Below are positions 21,875 to 31,814 of a DNA stretch of 64,000 nucleotides, piece after piece. The DNA is from Arthonia radiata (taxonomy: Eukaryota; Ascomycota; Arthoniomycetes; Arthoniales; Arthoniaceae), in the NCBI GenBank assembly GCA_002989075.1, contig PSQN01000012.1, positions 682,001 to 746,000 on the forward strand. The letters are read 5' to 3'. The number at the start of each line of letters is the position of its first letter. The first letter of the stretch is position 1. The position numbers were made by a program, and so were the translations under genes. The notes under the pieces were generated by a model. It was not told where the DNA came from. It worked only from the letters and a program-made list of their open reading frames with translations, and ran no database searches.

Positions 21875-23961
21875 ATGCTCCATGCGTCTCGACCACTCAG
21901 GAGGCACGCACTCCAACAAAATCCTTACCACCGTGACGCACTACATTCGGCACCCCGGCAGTCATGGTCACTATTGCACCAGAGCGGCTTCACACCAACA
22001 CTACCAACTCCTGCGGCATACCCACAATGGCCAATGCCACCACCCGTGCCCCTCAACCCCATACTATCATCAAACGACTCAGCATATCAGTACCGCCCGC
22101 AGCAGGCTAAGTCAGCGCTCACGCCGTATGCACCAGCACCGACATTCCGCCAGGGAGGGTACAGCAATTCCCAGCAGCCAAGGTCGGCGCCCATGCCGTA
22201 CACATCAACACCGGCATACGGCTATGGAGGTCTCGACAATACGTAGCAGACAAAGTCGGCGCCCATGCCGTACGAGTTGACATCGTACACCAGAATCCAT
22301 CTAAGCCCGGCGTCAACGTCATCGCGTTACACAGGGTACAACTACTTGCAACAAGCAATGTCAACACGATATTCGTATCGGTCAAAGCCAGCTTCTAAGG
22401 CGTCGACCACACTACCAGATCCCCCCAATCGATCTGCGCGAGATGCCCCTTTTACCGCAGGCACTGTGCACACGCTAGACAGCGACGATGAGCAAGACGA
22501 ATAAGAGTCACCTTCACCAAAGAGGGGAACAACAACAGCTTTGCTACCTGAAGACCGATCACCTGCTTTGACCAAGTCCTCTGGGCATGCTCCTACCACT
22601 TTCTCTGCCATTTCCCACAAAAGTCCAAGTGCTGCGCTTTGAGATGTTAAAAGACAGTCATGCAAAAGCGGGGCACGGCAAGAAGTCTCCCTTGCTGAGG
22701 ACGGGTAGCAAGAGATACAGGCAGAATCGTCGGCGATGTCACAGCTTCGAGGACGAGTGGGTTCAAGAACGCAAGAGGATACACAAGAGATTGCGCAAGA
22801 GGACACTCAAATGGTATTCGCTGAAAAGAAGCGGCAAGACCGACCATACGCGCAGCTAGGGTCCACTACAGCATGGATATCAAATACAGTGCGGGTGCGG
22901 CAATAGACGCGAGCGAGTATGAGGGAGATGGTAGTAAGTCCGAGACTGAGCAATCTCAAGAGAGTCCGTCAGCGCAAGCAGTGCCGAGCGGTAAGAGAAG
23001 GCGACGAGGATGGCGGCGAGACCATTCTGTCACCGTCGACGCCGAAATCAATCAAGGTGCGAGTAAAGGTACAAGAAGGGGTGGTAATAAAGGATAAGAC
23101 TACTATCAGTAGCAGAAAGAAACTAAAGAATGTACGTTCTTGGAGGAGTCATGGATTAGCACAAGCTGCGCAATTAGTACAACGAAAGCAACGGAAGTTA
23201 TCTGAAAGGTTCCCCAGCTTTTTAAAGGTATACAATTGCCGTGTGTGGATCTCACCTTACGGTATTGATGATGTGTCTTTTACTTCCACAAGCTGGGCTT
23301 TGTCTCGAACGACTTCAAACCCTCTCCGTCGGCTGTTGAGAGAGGAGATCGCGCAGTGAGGCGTAACGGTGAACCTCGACTCGAGATCACTGAAGTCGAT
23401 GATGAAAATGTAGTGCAAAGCCAAGCTCCTGCTCTCGCAGATGGAATCATTCGAAACGAAATGATGAGATAGGAGTCTCCAGGCCACGCAATCCGCCCAA
23501 CGCAACACCGTAACACTCTCGAGGAGGCGACATGTCGATCACCACCTCAAGTACGCAACGCCGAGAAACGAAGCAGACTAGGCTTCGAGGTCCGTATCAC
23601 TGGCTTACGGTCGGTAACAACATTTCTTAAGGAGTTGTAAGAAGTTTACGTCAGGCGCCAGTGTGTCACCCTCGTACCAGACGCCGGCTTCACCCCCCTC
23701 AGACTCCAGTTGAACCACCAGATGATGGGTACCCCAATTCAGTTCATGTGCGAACCGGGCCCGCTCGAGCTTTTGTTGGCTATCCGCAGACCGACCGGGG
23801 TGAGGATTGGCCTTGCATTGTCCCCTCGCGACCAAAACCTCTGGGGAAAGGTGGTGCTGGAATACTACTGTGTACAGTTTGATGAGCTGTTCAAAATAGT
23901 AGCTTCGTCGATAACTAGCGCACACAATTGCAGCTGTGACCTGCTATGCAAAAGAAGCTAA
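21875..23961 (+). pseudogene. Family 1 ('LRYRW') copy C, decayed
   Basis: Head at 21875-22504 with repeats (PAPTFRQGGYSNSQQP, SAPMPYTSTPAYGYGG) and TAGTVHTLDSDDE, parallel to copy A. An acidic segment at 22873-23097 (MDIKYSAGAAIDASEYEGDG) is parallel to copy B. Block 2 follows at about 23190-23400 (GIQLPCVDLTLRY, KPSPSAVERGDRAV) and block 3 at 23710-23961 (IQFMCEPGPLELLLAIRR, GVRIGLALSPRDQNLW). Block 1 is missing, so an internal deletion is likely. The upstream flank near 21.77 kb resembles the flank of copy A near 12.77 kb (CAGCT-CCCGC-GG), so the duplicated unit is larger than the coding part. Stops and frame changes are present. Confidence 0.55.
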
Positions 23962-24176
23962 ATACTACGATGTCTGAGAGGTTGAACTTGATTACTTCGT
24001 ATCTGACGAGGACGAGCCGTGCATAAATGGCTCTGCCAGCGTCCGCATGCTATCTTCCCCGTCCTGCGACGAACGAAAGAGCGCTCACCCTACTACCTGA
24101 AACGTCGTTGGCTCTTCTCTTCCATCACTTGGTAAGCAGCTCGCGTCCAAAGTAGAGGATAGAGAGGAAGAAAGGA

Positions 24177-24437
24177 GTGCGCTCCCCGGTGCCCGAGATA
24201 TCACTGAAGCTGCACATTCGTCGACAAACACGCGGTTATTTTCTCGAGACGAGGAGCAAAGCAGCCCGCTCTCCAGTGTTCGAGATGTCGCTTGAGTTTA
24301 CCCGTGGTCAACAAACGAGTGGCTGTTTCCTCGAGACGAGGAGCAAAGCAGTCCGCTCTCCAGTGTCCAAGATGTCGCTGAAGCTTCACCATGGTCAACA
24401 GACGAGCAGCTATCGTCTCAAGACAACATAAACAGCA
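24177..24437 (+). repeat. 87-bp tandem repeat, three units plus a partial fourth
   Basis: Units start at 24177, 24264, 24351 and (partial) 24438. Each is 87 bases (29 codons) and contains GCTCTCCAGTGTxCxAGATG and CGAGACGAGGAGCAAAGCAG. In one frame they encode SRDEEQSSPLSSVRDVA-type peptides, so this is another period that preserves frame. It lies just downstream of copy C and may be its tail. Confidence 0.8.
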
Positions 24438-24589
24438 GCCCTCTTCCCAGTCGCCACGACGACTCCAATACCTTGCCCCCTTCGCTAGCTAAGGGGCAGC
24501 CGGATTAAAGTGATAATCGCCCTCAGCGGATTGCAGCACGGAAGACGATGCGGGGTATTAGAGGAAGTCTAGCCCGCGATTAGAAAGCA

Positions 24590-24880
24590 ATGCCAAAGTT
24601 GCGGAGATGGGACGTGACTGTTTCTCCCAGCAAAAACGAAGAAGACCCCTTTAAATTGAGTCCCCGTTACGTGAAAGGTCACCAAGGTACAGAGAATCGA
24701 CTGAGCGCTACTAGGGAATATAACACAACTGATGAGTTGACTCCAATCTCGGCCCCGGTGCACACACCACCGCGCATGGCCGACGCAGCATTAGATAACG
24801 ATATTCCAGATAGTCCCACGCCAGCTCAACGACGTCTGCGTGGATTGCGGGCTAGCGGGAAGGCGAGCTACTTCTATTAG
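24590..24880 (+). CDS. Hypothetical ORF, 96 residues
   Basis: Open frame MPKLRRWDVTVSPSKNEEDP to a TAG at 24878. It is Pro/Thr-rich with PDSPTPAQRRLRGLRASGK near the end. It lies between the 87-bp repeats and the family 2 copy. Nothing similar is known to me; it may be chance or part of a lost multi-exon gene. Confidence 0.25.
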   Translation: MPKLRRWDVTVSPSKNEEDPFKLSPRYVKGHQGTENRLSATREYNTTDELTPISAPVHTPPRMADAALDNDIPDSPTPAQRRLRGLRASGKASYFY

Positions 24881-25277
24881 ACCAGACGAGCGGTCTGCCT
24901 GTGGGAGATACTATCGGATTTTGAGCTTGCAGATAATAAATACAGGCGTGACGTTCACAACCTTGTCAATAGCTGTCTCTCGCGTTTCTGTGATGCCGAC
25001 CATTGGCGGGGTCCGCGATTGCTAAAGTCGATGGACAGTTTAGCCGCAGGAAAGTCGCGCTCACTAGGTGGAAATACCTTCTCCGCTATACCTAATCGCA
25101 CGTCGTTTTTTCACACTCGCCAGAGAAAATTGTCTCCTTTACCAAATGTACCGTCCTTCTTAGGCGAACGACTGAGGGCAGGCCTACGTTTCTCTCATTC
25201 ACTTCTTGTTCCCTCTGACGAACTACGTCTCTTGCAACTGCACGCTCCTTGCGTTTTACCTCTATATCTGATGGCCA

Positions 25278-26216
25278 ATGGCACCATGCAAGCCTTTCAA
25301 GGTGCCAGCAAGAATCACGCCTCGACCACACAACAATGAGCCCAAGTTACACTGGGTATGTGAAAACTGCAACCATCCCAATCCGCTGCAAGGGACTCGA
25401 TGCTTGCACTAGGGGTGCGGACAAATCAGGCCCACAACGACCTCAGCGGACGAGAGCGAGCTCACGCGACGTCTATTCAAGACAATACGATTAGCATCAT
25501 CAGAGAACAAACGCCACATCCCGCATCTCTTGAAACAAGTTAAATGTCGAATCATTAAGGATGAGCCGCGGCGAGTACAAGATTCAAAGAGTCGCTCCTC
25601 AAAAATTTTATGTCCGGAGCCAGTCCGGACGCCTATCGTCCACCCGCATCCATCCAGAAGGACCGCCGACATCGACCATCAAATCGAGTATGACAGCGAG
25701 CCAACGCAAGCCGTGTCGGTCCCGGAAGTTTCAGTGTCTCGCTCAGTGACGGCGGCATTGAGCCGCAACCTCCTACTTCCTCTCGCAGCGTCTACCAGTC
25801 CAGTGGACTTAGAGCACGATCAGTCCGCAGTCTCGCTCGGCCACGAAGCAACGACTCTGCTGCACAATGCTGCCAGCCGAGATGAACCACAACAACAACA
25901 AGACCGTCGCCCAAACTGCCTCGGCCCTGATCTAGTGCTCCCGCCTCTGACACAGACTGACCAGAGCCTGGCTAGTGCGAGCGCTGAGGCCTCTAGTAAT
26001 GAAGACGGCGACAACGGCTCAGGTGAGGATCTTTGTGAAGACGAAGATAACGAGAGAGGCGATAGAGGGGAGCTGGATGCAAGAGAGGAAGAACCGGGGG
26101 AGGAATGTAATGCCGGACCCGAGGATCAGGAAGGAGAAGATGAAGGGGACAGCAACGACCCGGCACAAGAAGACGAAGAGCTTTGGAATCTGCCAATCTT
26201 TGCACGTCTCCCATAA
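25278..26216 (+). pseudogene. Family 2 copy E: RanBP2-like finger plus acidic tail, one in-frame TAG
   Basis: From ATG 25278 a frame of 313 codons runs to the TAA at 26214, broken only by one TAG at 25410-25412. It reads MAPCKPFKVPARITP, LHWVCENCNHPNPLQG, TRCLH, stop, GCGQIRP; then a basic segment, a Ser/Val-rich middle, and an acidic stretch of about 80 residues (EDLCEDEDNERGDRGELD, EDQEGEDEGDSNDP). The finger fits W-x-C-x2-C-x3-N-x6-C with the last Cys shortly after the stop. The GIY-YIG domain and CxxC fingers seen in the copy at 27.7-29.6 kb are absent after 26216. Either truncated and dead, or read through or edited at one codon. Role unknown. Confidence 0.55.
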
Positions 26217-26507
26217 TACATTTAGAACGTGAGTGAGCGCAGCCAGGATGCGTGCGTCGCCACCTTGTTGCAGGCAAGACATTAGTAACCAGAAAGTCTG
26301 TGATTTCTGCTGTGCAACTTTCATCGCCCGCCTCTTGATTGATTGTTCATGAGGAAGAACGCCATTTCTGTGGCGGTAAGACTAGCAAGTCTTACAGAGT
26401 TGAGCGCCCACTGGATCTTCACCCCGTGCTCGGCGCGTCCTACCTCCAATCACTCAACACGCCTCGTTTGCGCACACTTTTCTTTCTTGTGATAGATGGC
26501 GACACCC

Positions 26508-27635
26508 TTAATTGATAGGTAGGGCGGCGTTCAGAGGGATAGCGGTCGATTCTTTGGCGTCGATGGCAGCTCGCACACCCCTATACACGTCATTGACGGC
26601 AGCATTGTCGGAGCGAGTAGCGTAGCCACACGGGGCGTATGTCCCGAACACAATCATCATAATTGTTTCAAACAGGAGAATATACGCCGGATGGAGATCT
26701 TTGTCGAAGGACGCAATCAAGAAGAACTTGACGGAAGTTGATGGGGGCGACGCCTTGTCGCAGGAGCTGGATGTGCTCACCGTGCCAGCACCTCTCAAAT
26801 TAATCGCCTTCTTGCTATTGGTCCTGTGTTGCGTTACACGCCGTCCTACCTTGTTGAATGAGCCCACGTAAAGCCCAATCAGTTGATTAATGAAGACCTT
26901 TGTCTGTGCAAGATATACTGACTCGCTGCAATCCTGTTTGTATACTTTGCGAAGTACATCGAAACTTGGATCCGACCATGCTCTCCGTACGATGATTGAC
27001 CGCGCATCGATCCGTATAGCGGTCGAATACAGTTCCACCAGCAGTTCTTTAGAAACGTATTTCATTAAGTGTCGTACGGGGAAAGTCACCCGGGACTCGT
27101 TGTGATTGACCGATGTTGCTTCTACTATGATTTTGGGACGATCGATAACGCTCGTCAAGAGAGCACAGTATATCTCCTTGTCACCTGGCGGTGATGGCGG
27201 TGGTAGCTGTTCGGCAAATGCCCACGCCGGTTCGCTGGCGCCACTCTTTTCCGCATTGTCGTCCAGCTCGCACTCGTCTTCAGGCTCATCAACATCCTCT
27301 GGACCAGGATTGTACTCGTCATGCGGTAGCCGTCCCTCCTCATGATTGCCGTCGTCGATATCCAGCTCCCTTTCTCCATCGGAATGTCCATCAGCATCGC
27401 CACCAAGGGCCAGAGAGGCCGCAAAGTCGGGAGTGTCAGCCATTGCATTAGTGTCTCTATCAGGGTGCTCATCCGTATCCCTGTCGGGGTCCTCATCGGC
27501 ACTCTCATCTGGATCTTCATCGGCATCTCCATCTAGATCCTCGTCCGCGTGCGGGGCTAAAGAGGCCACAAAGTTTGAGCTACCAGGCACCGCGTCGGGT
27601 GTTGCTTCGATTACTGGAACTGGAAGCGGATGCAT
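26508..27635 (-). CDS. Family 2 copy F1: acidic region plus GIY-YIG-type nuclease domain
   Basis: A 375-residue open frame from the ATG at 27635. Residues 1-140 are strongly acidic with D/E-rich repeats (DEDPDESADEDPDRDTDE). A GIY-YIG-like domain follows: SVYLAQTKVF (GIY position), LIGLYVGSFNKVGRRVTQH (YIG position with the conserved Arg and His), LLFETIMMIVFGT (catalytic Glu position) and PLNAAL (possible final Asn). The protein stops soon after, whereas the neighbouring copy continues into CxxC fingers, so F1 looks shortened at its C-terminus. The same frame extends upstream to 27857 without a clear start. If folded, it would be a metal-dependent endonuclease domain; substrate and cell role are unknown. 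Confidence 0.55.
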   Translation of the reverse strand: MHPLPVPVIEATPDAVPGSSNFVASLAPHADEDLDGDADEDPDESADEDPDRDTDEHPDRDTNAMADTPDFAASLALGGDADGHSDGERELDIDDGNHEEGRLPHDEYNPGPEDVDEPEDECELDDNAEKSGASEPAWAFAEQLPPPSPPGDKEIYCALLTSVIDRPKIIVEATSVNHNESRVTFPVRHLMKYVSKELLVELYSTAIRIDARSIIVRRAWSDPSFDVLRKVYKQDCSESVYLAQTKVFINQLIGLYVGSFNKVGRRVTQHRTNSKKAINLRGAGTVSTSSSCDKASPPSTSVKFFLIASFDKDLHPAYILLFETIMMIVFGTYAPCGYATRSDNAAVNDVYRGVRAAIDAKESTAIPLNAALPIN

Positions 27636-27719
27636 AAGAAGAAGGTCGAGGCAAGTGTGGTGGAGAAGGATTGCTGGGGGCTCTGGCACGGCTCGGGTCG
27701 ATCCGTAGTATGACACACT

Positions 27720-29613
27720 TGACACTCCACCGCCTCGCCAGCCTTCCTCTTCCTTGCCACCTCTCGCTTCGCCAAGTATCTTCCATGCGCGTCTGGACAA
27801 GCCAAAACAAGCTCCCTCGGTGGTAGAACACCGTGTTGTGCCCGGTACAGGTGACACCGAGAGCAGATCAACATATTGAGGGCCACGACGACAACGATGC
27901 CGAACTGTCTCGTCATCTCTGCCTTGATCACTTCAGCCTGACAATAGTCGCAATCAACGACAGACCGATCATCCGCCATCAGCCTCTTGAATCGCCCCCT
28001 CAGCATCCTTCGCGTGACAAAGTCAGCCTTCTGTTTCCCCATGATCTGCACACTCGGCGTCAGCTGGTTCGCACAATTCCGGCACACGATCTCCGTATCG
28101 TTGGTCGGATGCAGTTGTGGATGCAGTGCATTCGTCCAATGGGTGCCAGTGTACATCTCACGACACACAGCGCACGGCGGAACTCCCTTGGCCTTCGCTA
28201 ATAAACCCGCAAGGATGCTACGTCGCTGGGCGAGCCGCGCCCTGTCGTTGATTGCTGGCTGGGCCGGGAGACTGCCGTTTCGTCTGCGGTACGTGTAGCA
28301 AGGATGACATATTCGGGCTGACCCAAGATGGTCCTCCACGTCCAGCGGGAATCTCGGTCTCCCGACCCATGGGACGCTCTGTTGGTCCGCCTGTCGGAAT
28401 CCTCGCCTAAGCAGCAGCGCAGCGTTCAAGGGCGTGACTGTGTGGTCCTCGGCACCGGTCACCGCTCGTGTCTGCTTGTATAATTCGGCCGTGCCGGTAT
28501 TTTCGTAAGGAGTATTGCGACCAGAGTATGAGTACGATCCCAAAATTACCATGACAATGGCCTCATAGAGATATTGGTAGCCCTCGGGAGTGTCTTCTGG
28601 AAATCTGGTCAGAAGAAAGAAGTCTGTGTGTGTGCTTGGCAGCGATGCAAATGTATAAAATCGACCAAACCTCAGTAGATTGCCTGCTCAATCAAAACTC
28701 AGTAGACTGCCTGCTTCTGCTCACCGGCGCCTCGCAAGTCGAAACCTTTTTCTGTGTTGCCGGGCGCGCTCACCCATGTGTTTCGATGACCCCGTGTAAT
28801 TGCCGAGCTCGGGTACGAGCAGATGTCTCTTGGTCAGCGCCGTGTAGACTCCGGGGGTGATGTCGTTGTGCAAGAGCCTTTCGAGGGTGTGAGAGTCCCT
28901 CTCTCTCTTCGCTCACTCTGGAGTAAAGAGGCCTTCGCGCTCTTCAACGTTGTGGACACGTTGAGGTCCAAAAGTCGCTTCATCGAAACCTTTCTGAGCA
29001 GGCATTGCATCCCGCGTGTCATGAGGAAGCCAGAAAGGCACTCGACGTCCGAAATGGTATTCAGTATCGGGCTCGTCTGCTGCACCCAGCTCATCCCCGT
29101 CCGCGTTGTTATCGTCGCCCATCAGCTCATCCTCGTTCGTGTTGCCATTGTCGCTCATCAGCTCATCCTCGTCCGCGTTGCCATCGTCGCCCGACAACCT
29201 GAAGACCGACCCGCTGGCCTCGCCCGACCCGACAGGCGTGAGAGGTGGGGTGCCAAAGTTTGGACAGGGGTAAAGGCCGGCGGCAACACAGGTCCGTTGT
29301 GATCCGCAGACTGACTGTGTGTAGGAAGTAAGGTGGTGTATGATTGATAGACTGGTGACGTGGGAGATGAGAGACGTTTTGTGACCCGGTGACCGACCCC
29401 CAGTCTCTTCCGCAGTGAGACGCCAGAGGAACGCACTGCAGGTCTGCCATCTACTGACACCGCAGGCCTCTCCTGTCTACATTGCTTGTTGCGGCAGATC
29501 GTACCGCGGGGCGGGTTGACTTGCTCACATTCAGAACATGGCCACCAATGTTCACCCAGCGACGGCGAAGCGGTTACAAAGGCGGGCAACTTGAAGAAAC
29601 GAGACGGGGCCAT
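27720..29613 (-). CDS. Family 2 copy G: RanBP2-like finger, acidic region, GIY-YIG domain and GATA-like CxxC fingers
   Basis: Most complete member; exon ends approximate. 29613-29400: MAPSRFFKLPAFVTA and a finger WPCSECEQVNPPRGTICRN, KQC. About 29200-28950: acidic repeats (NADEDELMSDNGNTNEDEL). 28860-28740: GVYTALTKR, LGNYTGSSKHMGERARQH, matching GIY, YIG, Arg and His. After an intron (GTGAGC donor near 28735, acceptor CCAAG near 28642): DFFLLTRF, YLYEAIVMVILGSYSYSG (Glu position) and TPLNAALLLRRGF. 28400-27720: three or more paired-Cys modules (ICHPCYTYRRRNG, CAVC with CRNC, CDYC with ICSRCHLYRAQHGVLPP), the last like a GATA finger. One in-frame TGA near 28913 may be an intron misread or a real break. 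Likely nucleic-acid binding; otherwise unknown. Confidence 0.55.
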
Positions 29614-29824
29614 TGACAGAATGCTTCAGAAAGCAAGGGAATGATAACACCTCGCACTGACGAGGACAAAATGAGTGTGCTAAAGGTAATAGGACGACAA
29701 TGAGAGGGTGGCAGGGAGAGCAGGACAGGATGGGGACAGTATTCCACGACCGGCGTGGGGGCGTCGGAGAAGCCGAATAACCTGGAGACGGAAGGCACGT
29801 CCGGCGAGCGCGACTTCCTCACCG

Positions 29825-31814
29825 CTAAATTGCTGCATCCCGCCACTTGCGTCGCTTGGTGGCATTCTTGCACGCTGACAATGTCGGTCGGAACGGGTCA
29901 TCCTCGTTCTCATCAGTAGGAATATCGATCCCTTCTTCTTGTAATTTTGCCACTTCTTCGCGATCGTTGGCTATGCCTTTCCTTATGTTCCGCATTGATT
30001 TCTGTGCTGTAGCGCGACGAGGGCGATCAGAGCGACGAGAGCGACGGTAGCTTTGACAGCGCTGGTCTGGTGAAGAAGGCGTGAAATCGGGTTCGATCGA
30101 TTGCTGCTCCTTTGACATAGGAGGCAGCGCTTTGGGGGCAGCGGGTGCGTTGTTGTAGGCTACGGGCACGGACGAGCCTGGCGCGGCTGATGTAGCTGGT
30201 GCCGCGGGCGCGTTGTTGTGGGTTGCGGGTGCGCTGCCAGCCGGTGCACTGCCAGCCGGAGCCGGAGCGCCGACGGACGAGCTGCCAGCGGGCGCTGAAA
30301 CACCTGGCGCAGTTGGAACGTTGTTGTAGCTAGCAGGGGCGCAGCCAGCGGGCGCTGGAGCACCGACTGATGGGCTACCAACAGGCGCTGATGGTACACT
30401 GAATAGACGTCTTTCGTAGTCGCGCCTGTAAACGCACAGAGGACGGTGACAGGAGATGTTCAAAGTCCTGATTTCCCAGACGCCGACTCTCGTTGGTAAG
30501 AGAGGTGTCAGCACGGTCGTTGAACCGATCATCAGTTTCGTCTCCTTCCTCTACCAATATGGGGCCATCAAAATCTTCGCCTTCCTCGCTCTCCTCCACC
30601 GACAAAGGGCCATCCTCGCCGACCGCCTCATCTCCGACTTCCTCAGCCGGGAGGAGCCCTTCTTCATCTTCGCCTCCATCGCCTTCTTCCATTGAAGGAC
30701 AGCCATCTTCACCGATCGCTTCGTCTCCCTCTTTTTCTGCCAGGAGAGACCCGTCTTGATCTCCGCCTTCACTGCCTTCTTCAACAGGAAGACAACCATC
30801 GTCATCATCGCCGTCGAGTACATCTCCTTCCAATTCATCCTCCATCTGTTCGTCTGCGATTCTATCCTTGCCATCAAGCACAGCATCATAAGAGTGAGAC
30901 CACCAAATGGATGTGGCCCATTAAAAAGATCATAGCCATCAAAAACATAGGAGAGGTTCTCATTGTCGGTGTCTGCCATTAATGCAAAGGTATTGACTTC
31001 GTCGACGTCGCTTGGGAATTCGAAGTCCCCACCCCCCTCGGGCTCGATATGCCCATCGCGAGCTTCAGGATCTGCGCCGAGGTCGTGGCTGTGGTCATCC
31101 GCATGCTCACAAGACGCGTCGTTGTCCAGTCGTGCTTGTCCAATGGACGATCTTGGTCCAATGGCCTGCGAAAACGTAATCTTCTCGCTTTCGCCTTGCT
31201 GCTGACGCTCACGTTGTTGTGCAAGCAGTCTTGCTTTTTTCTGGTTGTATGCCCTCCTCTTTGTTTGTTATCGAGCTGGCATTGTCGATGTAGAACTGGA
31301 CAGTGCTCGCGGTTGAACACTAGAAGAAGGCAGGGGTAGGAGTGACTGCGCTCTGACAATATGCTTCTGCCACAGCCCACACCAGCTCTCGTTAGGAAGG
31401 GCGACCCTGGCATCGAAGGGTGGATAGTAGAGCGCCCGGGTCTTTGGGTAGATGTGAGCAGAGTGTCGTACGGCGCATGACCAGCAGAGGAGCACATACA
31501 GCTTCCACGCCGCCCAGTGATAGTACCTAGTCGAACACAGGTCACTTGATATAACCTGTACCAAGTGCCACCTATCCAAAAGACAGTTGTTAGCTGAGGT
31601 GGAATAAGAGTCTTGCATTGCTTATCTGGAACCATAGCACGTCCCTCTTACCGCACGACAGAGGTATGTCCGCATACGCTGACAGCTCCAGTCTCCGTCG
31701 GCGGAGGATCCCGTCGATTGCAAAGTGATCGTTGAGCTGATTGGCACGAGTGCGCCTTCGCTCAGCGGGGCCGTAGAAAGGGAGCGAGCGACGTTCAATC
31801 CAGACAGTGGGCAT
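29825..31814 (-). CDS. Hypothetical multi-exon protein with acidic and Ala/Pro repeats
   Basis: Probable gene running right to left. First exon about 31814-31640: MPTVWIERRSLPFYGPAERR to a GTAAGA donor. A middle part near 31570-31270 (YHWAAWKLYVLLCW, YYPPFDARVALPNESWCGLW) is followed by MADTDNENLSYVFDGYDLF at 30979. An acidic repeat section at 30881-30530 has units like GDEAVGEDGPLSVEE. An Ala/Pro-rich section at 30400-30160 has repeats such as PAGSAPAGSAPATHNNAPA. A basic C-terminus (RRSRRSDRPRRATAQK, then CKNATKRRKWRD) ends at 29825. Exon joins between the parts were not resolved. The composition resembles nuclear regulatory proteins. No family recognised. Confidence 0.4.

Noticed and set aside
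24177-24437. Possible CRISPR-like array (regular spacing)
   Set aside because: Units are adjacent 87-bp tandem repeats without spacers, and the genome is eukaryotic.
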